A stretch of DNA of 5,491 bases from an uncultured Muribaculaceae bacterium (GCA_947173755.1 CAMWGM010000118.1:1-5491); one strand, 5' to 3'; counted from the stretch's first letter, positions 1 to 5,491 are shown. Made by a program: numbers and translations. Notes: generated by a model not told the origin, from the letters alone.

Positions 1-340
1 CTTTTGACACTTCCTCCTGTTGAGCCTCGACAGCAGCCATAAGTTCGAGTTCCGGTTTCGAGAGATCGTCGCGCAACGTTTCGGCCTCAAACTCTGCAAA
101 GGGTGCGTTGAGTGTGTCCGCCAGTTCTTTATCAGGTGTGAATCTGACAGGAAAATCAGCATTGGACGGATCAGGCTCAAATGAACCGAGACCTTTTATC
201 TTCAGCACTTCTCCGGAGACGAGAGTGTCGGCAGCAAGTTCAAAAAAACTTTTTATGAAGGATTCGGCAGACTGAACCGAGACACCGCTTACGGCGGAAA
301 GACGTTCGGCAAGACGCCCTATGGGAATTTTTACATTCAT
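1..340 (-). CDS. HU-family protein without the DNA-binding arm, with C-terminal extension (partial, C-terminus off the left edge)
   Basis: Only the first 113 residues are in the window and the frame stays open to the left edge. Residues 1-50 read like the helical half of HU/IHF, and residues 50-54 (GLGSF) match the HU signature GFGTF. In normal HU about 20 residues of beta-arm follow. Here only about ten residues (55-64, EPDPSNADFP) separate this motif from VRFTPDKELADTLN, which resembles the HU C-terminal segment (PAFKPGKALKDAV). The DNA-gripping arm is therefore missing. Residues 80-113 continue as a Glu-rich, probably helical tail. The start is fixed by ATGA at 337-340, where this ATG overlaps the stop of the preceding HU gene, so the two are probably translationally coupled. 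I infer a role in protein-protein contact or pairing with the upstream HU-like protein rather than DNA bending on its own. HU-like domains on longer proteins are known in Bacteroidetes, so a further C-terminal domain may lie outside. Fold confidence is fair; function is unknown. Confidence 0.8.
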   Translation of the reverse strand, partial: MNVKIPIGRLAERLSAVSGVSVQSAESFIKSFFELAADTLVSGEVLKIKGLGSFEPDPSNADFPVRFTPDKELADTLNAPFAEFEAETLRDDLSKPELELMAAVEAQQEEVSK

Positions 341-612
341 CGCGAAATCTTTTTACGAAGTACTACACTGGGGGCGAACGTCATGGTGATCGAGGGGGGC
401 AGAAGTGTATGAGCGCCCGACTCAGGATCGTCCACCACTCTCTCGTCTGATTTCGTTGTTGAGAAAGTTCCGAAACCGGGGATTGCGGCTGCATCGAGAT
501 CAATGCCGGTGTCGCGCAACACACCCGTGAGGCCATCGGTGAGCAATGTAGCCTGTTCGGTAGTGCAGCCTACGCGTTCAGCAAGCCGGGAGATGAATGT
601 CTTGTGATCCAT
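337..612 (-). CDS. HU/IHF-family DNA-binding protein, divergent
   Basis: This 91-residue protein has the usual length of HU. Residues 1-35 match the two N-terminal helices (SRLAERVGCTTEQA). Residues 45-50 are the signature PGFGTF, and residues 79-91 (FAPSVVLRKKISR) fit the closing strand and C-terminal helix. The family binds and bends DNA as a dimer, inserting a conserved proline at the tip of each arm. That proline appears to be kept (P63), but its surroundings are DDPESG instead of the basic RNPxTG, and the arm is poor in Arg and Lys. DNA affinity or specificity is therefore likely to differ from housekeeping HU. The ATG at 612 lies 43 bases after the proS stop with no terminator or good promoter between, so it is probably co-transcribed with proS. 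Its stop overlaps the start of the next HU-like gene by 4 bases, which suggests a paired product or heterodimer (inference). Confidence 0.88.
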   Translation of the reverse strand: MDHKTFISRLAERVGCTTEQATLLTDGLTGVLRDTGIDLDAAAIPGFGTFSTTKSDERVVDDPESGAHTLLPPSITMTFAPSVVLRKKISR

Positions 613-655
613 TAAGGGGTCGAAGAAATAAAGGAGTGAAAATTTGAAATGGGCA

Positions 656-2134
656 TCAATAGTTACGGGCGAAGAGCACGCGGCGCTCCGAGGGCCGGCC
701 GGTCACCATGCAGACACCGGGAGTGGTGTCGCCATCGAAGGGGATGCAACGGATGGTCGCCTTGGTCTCCTCCTTGATTTTCTCTTCGGTCTCGGTTGTT
801 CCATCCCAATGTGCAAGGATGAAACCACCCTTTTCGATCTCTTCTTTGAATTCTTCGTATGTATCGACGGTGCGGGTCATTGACTCTCGGTGAGCAAGAG
901 CCTTTTTGAAAATATTTTCCTGGATATCCTCGAGGAGATTTTTGCAATATTCGGCAATTCCTTCGAGGGGCGCATAATGCTTCTCGAGAGTATCGCGGCG
1001 CATTACCTCAACTTCACCTTTGGCGATGTCGCGTGCGCCGATAGCAAGACGCACGGGCACACCCTTGAGTTCGTAATCGGCAAACTTGAAGCCGGGACGT
1101 TTGTTGTCGGCATCATCGAATTTGACACTGATGCCGAGACGGCGCATCTCCTTGACGATGGGGTCGACCACAGCGGCTATTTCGTCGCGTTGATCGTTGT
1201 TCTTATAGATAGGGATGATCACTACCTGGATCGGGGCGAGATGGGGAGGAAGCACCAGACCGTTATCATCGGAGTGAGTCATAATGAGCGCACCCATGAG
1301 ACGGGTCGAGACACCCCATGAGGTAGCCCAGACATATTCGGGTTTGTTTTCCTTATTCACATACGTAACATCGAATGCCTTGGCGAAATTCTGGCCGAGG
1401 AAGTGAGAAGTACCGCTCTGGAGAGCCTTGCCATCCTGCATCATTGCCTCGATGGTGAGAGTCTCGACAGCGCCGGCGAAACGCTCGTTGGCACTCTTCT
1501 TACCTTTGATGACGGGGACTGCCATATAGTTTTCGGCAAAGTCGGCATATACGTTGATCATGTGCTGTGTTATCTCCCATGCTTCGTCGGAAGTGGCGTG
1601 AGCCGTGTGGCCTTCCTGCCAGAGGAATTCAGCGGTACGAAGGAAAAGACGTGTGCGCATTTCCCAACGCATCACGTTTGCCCACTGGTTGATGAGGAGA
1701 GGTAGGTCACGGTAGGAATGGATCCAGTTGCGATAGGTGTTCCAGATGATAGTCTCGGAAGTGGGACGGATAATGAGTTCCTCCTCGAGACGCGCCTCAG
1801 GGTCGACCACGACACCTGAACCATCGGGGGCATTCTTAAGTCGGTAGTGGGTCACCACGGCACATTCCTTGGCGAAGCCTTCGACATGATCGGCCTCACG
1901 TGAGAGGAACGACTTGGGAATAAGCAGGGGAAAATAGGCATTCTGAACACCTTGTTCCTTGAACATGCGGTCGAGGGTCTGCTGCATCTTCTCCCAGATG
2001 GCATAGCCATAGGGCTTGATCACCATACATCCGCGCACTGCCGACTGTTCGGCGAGATCGGCTTTTAGCACCAGGTCGTTATACCACTGCGAATAGTTGA
2101 CGCTTCGCTTAGTGAGGTCTTTGAGTTCTGCCAT
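656..2134 (-). CDS. proS: Prolyl-tRNA synthetase, archaeal/eukaryotic-type (class II)
   Basis: This cytoplasmic enzyme joins proline to tRNA(Pro) using ATP. The 492 residues show a class II core: RPTSE at 123-127, motif 2 around 156-179 (MRTRLFLRTAEFLWQEGHTAHA) and motif 3 around 272-300 (WGVSTRLMGA, then LPPHLAP). The anticodon-binding domain begins near PIQVVIIPIY (301-310), and an extra C-terminal domain ends in a terminal Tyr. There is no large editing insertion between motifs 2 and 3, so this is the short archaeal/eukaryotic type, about 490 residues, usual for Bacteroidetes. Compared with the Thermus enzyme as I recall it, three of the four zinc-binding cysteines of the C-terminal domain are replaced (D444, T449, T478) and only C475 remains. 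The domain probably folds without zinc. The ATG at 2134 gives MAELKDLTKRSVNYSQWYNDLV, a normal start for this type, and a good promoter lies upstream. Two HU-family genes follow. Confidence 0.98.
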   Translation of the reverse strand: MAELKDLTKRSVNYSQWYNDLVLKADLAEQSAVRGCMVIKPYGYAIWEKMQQTLDRMFKEQGVQNAYFPLLIPKSFLSREADHVEGFAKECAVVTHYRLKNAPDGSGVVVDPEARLEEELIIRPTSETIIWNTYRNWIHSYRDLPLLINQWANVMRWEMRTRLFLRTAEFLWQEGHTAHATSDEAWEITQHMINVYADFAENYMAVPVIKGKKSANERFAGAVETLTIEAMMQDGKALQSGTSHFLGQNFAKAFDVTYVNKENKPEYVWATSWGVSTRLMGALIMTHSDDNGLVLPPHLAPIQVVIIPIYKNNDQRDEIAAVVDPIVKEMRRLGISVKFDDADNKRPGFKFADYELKGVPVRLAIGARDIAKGEVEVMRRDTLEKHYAPLEGIAEYCKNLLEDIQENIFKKALAHRESMTRTVDTYEEFKEEIEKGGFILAHWDGTTETEEKIKEETKATIRCIPFDGDTTPGVCMVTGRPSERRVLFARNY

Positions 2135-2183
2135 TATATCTTAATGTGAAATGATCTTATGAATGATATTCGGATTGGATTTG

Positions 2184-2215
2184 CAAAATTACAAAATTTT
2201 AATTCTGCAGTCAAA
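2184..2215 (-). promoter_or_regulatory. Bacteroidetes-type promoter of proS
   Basis: Read on the minus strand, TTTG (2212-2215) is followed after 20 bases by TAATTTTG (2184-2191). This matches the -33 TTTG and -7 TAnnTTTG elements of the main Bacteroidetes sigma factor. Transcription should start near 2177-2179, giving a leader of about 45 bases before the proS ATG at 2134. The region 2135-2226 is AT-rich and otherwise holds no gene. The upstream LysE-type gene ends at 2227, so the -33 box begins only 12 bases beyond that stop. Confidence 0.7.
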
Positions 2216-2226
2216 AAATTCAGTTA

Positions 2227-2868
2227 CTAAAATAAAAGTTCGCGCACCGCATTGAAGAGTCCGTAGCCACCCATGATCAGTATCAGTGAAGCAATGATCT
2301 TATTGATGAGCCAGAGGGAACGCATATTGAAGTGGCGGCGGACACGGTTGACAAACCATGTCACTGCAAACCACCACCCCAATGCACCGGCAGCGATAGC
2401 GATATATCCTCCAACCTGATGCCACCACGCGAATCGAGGCGCCTGGAAAGTGAAGCGGGTGAAGAGACCGATGATCAGGAAAAGTATCAGGGGATTCGAG
2501 AACGTGAGAAGGAATCCTGAGACACAGTCGCGCCACGGAGCCATCGGGCGCATTGCCCCGGGCTTGATGGAACGCGCAGGATTAGACCCGAAAAGATAAC
2601 CGGCATAGATCAGCATCACTATCGAGCCGAGCATCTGCAGAAGATACTGGTTGGTCTCTACAAAATCGGTCACGAAGGAAAGTCCGAGTCCGACCAGCAG
2701 GCAATAGGTCAGATCGCTCAATGCCGCTCCGATTCCCGTGAAAAACGCGGGCCATCGTCCTCTTATCAACGTACGCCTGATGATAAGCATACCTATCGGA
2801 CCCATTGGTGCCGAAACGAGAATGCCGATTATCAGACCGCTGAATAGTATTTCGAGGAGCAAGTTCAT
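2227..2868 (-). CDS. LysE/RhtB-type amino-acid exporter family membrane protein
   Basis: This is a 213-residue inner-membrane protein of the LysE family, whose members export amino acids or other small solutes. The substrate cannot be read from the sequence. About six hydrophobic segments lie near residues 7-29, 41-63, 73-94, 116-138, 151-173 and 188-206. Family marks are APMGPIG at 20-26, an Asp in the second segment (D52) and SNP at 124-126, where LysE proteins usually carry NPK; here the residue after Pro is Leu. The length is typical. I chose ATG at 2868. An in-frame TTG at 2880 would add four residues but lies inside the -7 box of the likely promoter, so it could not be transcribed from there. 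The gene lies between apbE and proS on the same strand, 73 bases after apbE, with its own promoter. Confidence 0.9.
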   Translation of the reverse strand: MNLLLEILFSGLIIGILVSAPMGPIGMLIIRRTLIRGRWPAFFTGIGAALSDLTYCLLVGLGLSFVTDFVETNQYLLQMLGSIVMLIYAGYLFGSNPARSIKPGAMRPMAPWRDCVSGFLLTFSNPLILFLIIGLFTRFTFQAPRFAWWHQVGGYIAIAAGALGWWFAVTWFVNRVRRHFNMRSLWLINKIIASLILIMGGYGLFNAVRELLF

Positions 2869-2877
2869 AGTGTCTTG

Positions 2878-2909
2878 CAAAGTTACGGATTATTTCGCAC
2901 CCTTGCAAA
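2878..2909 (-). promoter_or_regulatory. Bacteroidetes-type promoter of the LysE-family gene
   Basis: On the minus strand, TTTG (2906-2909) and TAACTTTG (2878-2885) are separated by 20 bases, exactly as in the proS promoter, and both match the consensus fully. The expected transcription start is near 2871-2873, only about 3-5 bases before the ATG at 2868. The message would be leaderless or nearly so. A second TTTG-like string (CCAAATCC on the plus strand, near 2910-2917) lies just upstream, but its spacing fits less well. Confidence 0.65.
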
Positions 2910-2941
2910 CCAAATCCTTGAGCGGTGGGAGCAGTGGGACA

Positions 2942-3943
2942 CTAATCTTTGAAAGAGGGGAAACCGTCAGTTGCGATAATCGTGTCGGGTGTAACAAGGA
3001 GAGCGGAAATTCCCTCGAGTTTATCAAACATTTTCACTGCTGAGTCGGTCGGAAGAGCCATTGCAGAGGTGGCGTACGCATCAGCCAGCATAGCCGTAGG
3101 AGCAATCACCGTGGCTGAGAGCATATCAGTCTCGGCCGGATATCCGGTGACAGGCGAAATGGTGTGCCATCTTTTCTGCCCCGAAGCATCCGTGCGATGG
3201 TTCCGGTAGTTACCCGAAGTAGCCACTCCGCAGTCGGTGATACCGATCACTGCAAGACGCTCTCTGACGAAGACCGTGTCATTCTCGACAGGAGCCTCGA
3301 TCATGATACGCCACGGAGCATGGCGGGGACTCTCCCCTTTAAGGGCTATCTCTCCTCCGATTTCCACCATATAATCCTTGACACCGTTGCGTGCAAGCAT
3401 TTCGCCCACGATGTCGCATCCGTAACCTTTGGTTATTGCTGAGAAATTATACTCTGTATGCGGATGTATTCCCACGAGATATCCCGCAGAATCGATCAAA
3501 CATCCGGCAATGCCGACACGTGTCAAAGCCGAATCAATTTCCTCTTGAGTCGGATCGCCCTTTCCGTTTTTATAGCCGAATCCCCACAGATTTATCAAAG
3601 GAGCGACCGTCGGATCGAAAGCGCCGAATGAAAAACGATTGACTGTTTTCGAGGCTTCGAAAATACGACTAAGCAATGAGTCGGTTCGGATCTTTTCGCC
3701 CCTATTTATACGCGATACGAGTGATGAATCGCAGAAAGGCGACAACGAAAGTTCGACGGTGTGCATTGCCTGACGGATGGAGTCGTGAAGATCCCGATCG
3801 GAGGAATACGTAATATTATAGAAAGTGTTCCACACCTGCCCCGAAGCGATGCGAACACTTTTTTGCCTGTCGCATGAACAAATTCCTGTGGCAAGGAGTA
3901 AGAAGAATACGGTAATCGGAAATTGGAGATTGATTTTTTTCAT
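2942..3943 (-). CDS. apbE: FAD:protein FMN transferase, lipoprotein (ApbE family)
   Basis: ApbE takes FMN from FAD and attaches it covalently to a threonine of target proteins outside the cytoplasm, such as subunits of Na+-NQR or RNF complexes. The 333 residues contain the family motifs in order: FDPTVAPLINLWGFG (109-123), AITKGYGCD (169-177), VEIGGE (193-198), HTISPVTG (260-267) and DAYAT (288-292). The Asp and Thr of the last motif are the magnesium ligands in characterised members. The N-terminus is a signal peptide (MKKINLQFPITVFFLLL) with Cys at 22 and 24. ICSC fits a loose lipobox, so C24 is the probable lipid-modified residue, and the protein would be membrane-anchored facing the periplasm. 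The frame is open upstream to 4144, but that part overlaps the divergent DJ-1 gene and lacks a signal sequence, so ATG 3943 is the start. No flavoprotein target gene is visible nearby. Confidence 0.95.
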   Translation of the reverse strand: MKKINLQFPITVFFLLLATGICSCDRQKSVRIASGQVWNTFYNITYSSDRDLHDSIRQAMHTVELSLSPFCDSSLVSRINRGEKIRTDSLLSRIFEASKTVNRFSFGAFDPTVAPLINLWGFGYKNGKGDPTQEEIDSALTRVGIAGCLIDSAGYLVGIHPHTEYNFSAITKGYGCDIVGEMLARNGVKDYMVEIGGEIALKGESPRHAPWRIMIEAPVENDTVFVRERLAVIGITDCGVATSGNYRNHRTDASGQKRWHTISPVTGYPAETDMLSATVIAPTAMLADAYATSAMALPTDSAVKMFDKLEGISALLVTPDTIIATDGFPSFKD

Positions 3944-3969
3944 TTTTCGCCGATTTTTGACTATCTTTA
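3938..3969 (+). promoter_or_regulatory. Probable promoter of the DJ-1/PfpI gene
   Basis: TATCTTTA (3962-3969) matches the -7 consensus TAnnTTTG except for its last base. TTTC (3938-3941) lies 20 bases upstream and differs from TTTG at one position. The predicted transcription start is near 3975, about 32 bases before the ATG at 4007. The -33 box touches the apbE start codon. This is supported by spacing and position but is one mismatch off at each box. Confidence 0.5.
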
Positions 3970-4001
3970 CAAACGTTAATAAAAACCTGAATATTATAAT
4001 A
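3970..4001 (-). promoter_or_regulatory. Possible weak promoter of apbE
   Basis: The minus strand has AACGTTTG (3970-3977), one base off TAnnTTTG, but TATT at the -33 position (3998-4001) is a poor match. A promoter for apbE must lie in or close to this 63-base divergent region. This is the best candidate I see, and it overlaps the probable promoter of the divergent gene. Confidence 0.25.
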
Positions 4002-4003
4002 TT
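3990..4003. repeat. Perfect 14-base palindrome in the divergent promoter region
   Basis: AATATTATAATATT equals its own reverse complement. It lies three bases before the DJ-1 ATG and near the -33 position of the possible apbE promoter. It could be an operator for a dimeric regulator, but the sequence contains only A and T, so chance is a real alternative. Confidence 0.45.
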
Positions 4004-4006
4004 GAT

Positions 4007-4564
4007 ATGGAAAAAACCTATCTCTTCCTTGCAGACGGCTTCGAGGAAATCGAAGCGCTTGCCACTGTCGACATTCTCCGCCGCGGCAATATCGATGTCG
4101 TGACTGTATCGATCAATAAAACACTCGCAGTCAAGGGTGCTCACGGCATCGAAGTCGCTGCCGACGTAATTCTTTCAGATCTTCCCGAATCATTAGAGTC
4201 AAGAATGCTGATAGCCCCCGGAGGCATGCCGGGTGCAGCAAATCTTGCGGCAGACGCCAAAGTTTGCAGATATTTTTCCGCTCAGGCTGAAAAGGGGAAA
4301 CCGGTAGCAGCGATATGTGCTGCCCCAGCCGTGCTTTTGGCTCCTTTAGGAATACTCGACGGACGCCACGCTACAGCCTATCCCGGATTTGAAGAAGGAC
4401 TCGTTGCCGGAGGCGCATCCCACCGCAACCAGCGCGTAGTGACTGACTCGAATATTATTACTGCCAACGGACCTTCATCAGCCATTCCGTTTGCCCTGAC
4501 ATGTCTCGAAGCACTCACCTCCAGAGACAAGGCTGACGAAGTAGCCGCAGGGATGCTCGTCTGA
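4007..4564 (+). CDS. DJ-1/PfpI (ThiJ) family protein
   Basis: This 185-residue cytoplasmic protein has the full length of the DJ-1/YajL group. DGFEEIE at 10-16 supplies the conserved Glu (E16, equivalent to E18 of DJ-1). APGGMPGAANL (70-80) is the next conserved turn. AAICAAPAVL (101-110) is the nucleophile elbow with C104, equivalent to C106 of DJ-1. The position of DJ-1 His126 carries Tyr (Y125 in ATAYPG), a common variation in bacterial members. Reported activities of the family include methylglyoxal/glyoxal handling and protection against oxidative stress, but they are disputed, so no reaction is assigned. The ATG at 4007 has no Shine-Dalgarno sequence, only an AT-rich leader, as is normal in Bacteroidetes. 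The gene is divergent from apbE and is followed by a strong hairpin, so it is probably transcribed alone. Confidence 0.93.
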   Translation: MEKTYLFLADGFEEIEALATVDILRRGNIDVVTVSINKTLAVKGAHGIEVAADVILSDLPESLESRMLIAPGGMPGAANLAADAKVCRYFSAQAEKGKPVAAICAAPAVLLAPLGILDGRHATAYPGFEEGLVAGGASHRNQRVVTDSNIITANGPSSAIPFALTCLEALTSRDKADEVAAGMLV

Positions 4565-4603
4565 CCGCACTGAGACAGATTAACACATATTGACTAAACC
4601 ATT

Positions 4604-4646
4604 GCTCCGTCGTCGGTGTTATACTACCGAACGACGGAGTTTCGTT
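4604..4646 (+). terminator. Hairpin terminator after the DJ-1/PfpI gene
   Basis: The arms at 4605-4617 and 4626-4639 pair over 13 base pairs (CTCCGTCGT and CGGT with ACCG and ACGACGGAG), with one bulged A at 4630 and an 8-base loop. TTTCGTT follows, a weak T-rich tail. It lies 40 bases after the DJ-1 stop and separates that gene from the thioredoxin pair. The rest of the 139-base gap (4565-4703) holds only an AT-rich leader and the imperfect inverted pair GTTTGC (4661-4666) / GCAAAT (4681-4686). CACGTTTG at 4658-4665 is one base off a -7 box but has no -33 partner, so the thioredoxin promoter is not settled. Confidence 0.75.
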
Positions 4647-4703
4647 ACTGTACTCCCCACGTTTGCTAATCAACAATATTGCAAATCATTAATTCTATTT
4701 ATT

Positions 4704-5012
4704 ATGAGCGAATTCAAAGAAATGATTGCTTCCTCGAAGCCGACATTGGTAGATTTTTACGCAACCTGGTGCGGACCGTGCAAAATGCAGGCTCCCATTC
4801 TCGAGGAACTTAAAAAGAAAATCGGTGACAGTGCCAATATCATCAAGATTGACGTTGACCGTGCACCCGAAATCGCGGCTGAATACATGGTGCGCAGCGT
4901 CCCGACCCTGATCATCTTCAAGAACGGCGAACCTCAGTGGCGCACAGCCGGTCTGACCCAACTCGAAGTGCTCGAGGATAAGATCAAGATTCAACTTGAA
5001 CCCGGAAAGTAA
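4704..5012 (+). CDS. trxA: Thioredoxin, classical CGPC active site
   Basis: Thioredoxin reduces disulfides in cytoplasmic proteins and is itself reduced by thioredoxin reductase. The 102 residues hold the whole fold and no signal peptide. The active site is WCGPCK with cysteines 23 and 26, the buried Asp is D17 (VDFYATWC), and the cis-proline is P67 (RSVPTL). Conserved residues from LIIFKNG to the C-terminal helix are present. The reading frame is open back to a TTG at 4590, but that would run through the terminator hairpin and add a non-conserved 38-residue lead, so ATG 4704 is preferred. An AT-rich leader without Shine-Dalgarno precedes it. A second thioredoxin-fold gene begins 25 bases after the stop with no promoter between, so the two should share a transcript. 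Confidence 0.95.
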   Translation: MSEFKEMIASSKPTLVDFYATWCGPCKMQAPILEELKKKIGDSANIIKIDVDRAPEIAAEYMVRSVPTLIIFKNGEPQWRTAGLTQLEVLEDKIKIQLEPGK

Positions 5013-5037
5013 TAACTCAACTAAACCTCTCTCTTCT

Positions 5038-5340
5038 ATGAACGATAATCTTTTAGAAACCATCTCCACGTCCACCAAACCTGTTCTGGTTGAATTCTAT
5101 GCAACATGGTGTCCTCATTGCAGAGCGATGATGCCTGTGATGAACCGACTCGTCGATGAAACTAAAGAGATGGCCACGGTTGCCCAGATCGATGGAGATA
5201 AAGACGAAGCACTCGTCGAGAAATTCCACGTACATTCCTATCCGACATTTATTCTCTTCAAGGATGGACAGGAAGCATGGAGAGATTCCGGCGAGAAACC
5301 ATACTCGGAACTTAAGGATATGATTGATCGCTTCGCTTGA
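5038..5340 (+). CDS. Thioredoxin-fold protein with DsbA-like CPHC active site
   Basis: These 100 residues form a complete thioredoxin domain without a signal peptide or membrane segment, so the protein should be cytoplasmic. The active site is WCPHCR (cysteines 25 and 28). The CPHC dipeptide is typical of DsbA and in other thioredoxin-fold proteins gives a more oxidising disulfide than CGPC. The buried Asp of thioredoxin is replaced by Glu (E19 in VEFYATWC). The cis-proline is P69 (HSYPTFILF). Its similarity to the upstream gene across FYATWC and FKxGxxxWRxxG suggests an old duplication. The ATG at 5038 is chosen over an in-frame TTG at 4996, which lies inside the upstream gene. I infer a role as an oxidant, isomerase or special-partner reductase working beside the CGPC thioredoxin, but the partner is unknown. 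Confidence 0.92.
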   Translation: MNDNLLETISTSTKPVLVEFYATWCPHCRAMMPVMNRLVDETKEMATVAQIDGDKDEALVEKFHVHSYPTFILFKDGQEAWRDSGEKPYSELKDMIDRFA

Positions 5341-5364
5341 AAAGAAATCCCCCATTTGAACAAT

Positions 5365-5400
5365 AAGCCCCTCGCCAGACATTAGTCTTCCGAGGGGCTT
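5365..5400 (+). terminator. Hairpin terminator after the thioredoxin pair
   Basis: AAGCCCCTCG (5365-5374) and CGAGGGGCTT (5391-5400) pair perfectly over 10 bases. Inside, AGAC (5377-5380) and GTCT (5385-5388) add a 4-pair upper stem around ATTA. It lies 24 bases after the last stop codon. There is no T-run on either strand, so its strength and direction are uncertain, but the position suits the end of the thioredoxin transcript. Confidence 0.6.
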
Positions 5401-5442
5401 GAAATGTTATATAATTATCCTGAACTGATAACAACTAGGCAT

Positions 5443-5479
5443 AAAAAAAGACTGCGATCCCGGTGAGGGGGTCGCAGTC
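5443..5479 (-). terminator. Intrinsic terminator for a convergent gene beyond the right edge
   Basis: GACTGCGA (5450-5457) pairs perfectly with TCGCAGTC (5472-5479). TCCC extends the stem against GGGG (5468-5471) with one G-T pair, leaving the loop GGTGAG. On the plus strand seven A residues (5443-5449) come before the stem, so on the minus strand the hairpin is followed by seven T residues, a classical Rho-independent terminator. It implies a minus-strand gene ending just right of the window. The interval 5401-5442 between the two hairpins shows no gene. Confidence 0.75.
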
Positions 5480-5491
5480 GGAAGGAAGGGG

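Noticed and set aside
693..700. GGCCGGCC palindrome.
   Set aside because: It lies within the proS coding region and is explained by codons in a GC-rich stretch; no role is supported.
644..1705. Several open frames of 60-143 codons on the plus strand across proS.
   Set aside because: They are antisense to a fully conserved proS frame, contain no recognisable domains, and have no promoter or leader; they follow from the codon bias of proS.
2300..2908. Alternative frames inside the LysE-family gene, on both strands.
   Set aside because: The hydrophobic six-segment frame with family motifs is clearly the real one; the others have no coherent features.
2925..2939. Direct repeat GTGGGA-gca-GTGGGA between apbE and the LysE-type gene.
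   Set aside because: Two copies of six bases are too short to support an operator or mobile-element footprint.
3944..4144. In-frame upstream extension of ApbE giving a 400-residue protein.
   Set aside because: It lies inside the divergent DJ-1 gene, has no conserved content and would bury the lipoprotein signal peptide; ATG 3943 starts directly at that signal.
4590..4703. TTG-initiated N-terminal extension of the first thioredoxin.
   Set aside because: It runs through the terminator hairpin and adds 38 residues with no family similarity; ATG 4704 gives a normal thioredoxin length.
4007..5340. A single redox operon of the DJ-1 gene and both thioredoxins.
   Set aside because: The strong hairpin at 4604-4646 and the 139-base gap argue for two separate units.

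Overview
This window looks like chromosomal DNA from a member of the Bacteroidales. The base composition is close to balanced, so a Muribaculaceae-like gut bacterium is possible, but the family is a guess. Four observations point to Bacteroidales. Two upstream regions match the Bacteroidetes promoter (TTTG, 20 bases, TAnnTTTG) with identical spacing. Start codons lack Shine-Dalgarno sequences and follow AT-rich leaders. The prolyl-tRNA synthetase is the short archaeal/eukaryotic type. Two divergent HU-family proteins are encoded side by side.

Minus strand, read from right to left: an ApbE-type flavin transferase lipoprotein (2942-3943); a LysE-type exporter with its own promoter and almost no leader (2227-2868); prolyl-tRNA synthetase with its own promoter (656-2134); then two small HU-family genes. 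The first HU gene (337-612) starts 43 bases after proS. The second (1-340, cut by the left edge) overlaps the first by ATGA. proS and the HU pair probably form one transcript.

Plus strand, from 4007: a DJ-1/PfpI-family protein divergent from apbE across 63 bases; a strong hairpin terminator; then two thioredoxin-fold genes in tandem. The first thioredoxin has the classical CGPC site. The second has a DsbA-like CPHC site and a Glu in place of the buried Asp. A hairpin follows the second gene. At the right edge a minus-strand terminator implies a convergent gene just outside the window.

The right half has a loose redox/flavin theme (ApbE, DJ-1, two thioredoxins), but the divergent layout and the terminator at 4604-4646 argue against one operon. 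No mobile element, CRISPR array, tRNA or rRNA was seen. No clearly new system is visible. The points most worth following are the arm-less HU paralogue with its tail, the CGPC/CPHC thioredoxin pair, and the near-leaderless LysE-type gene. There is no gene-free stretch longer than about 150 bases.
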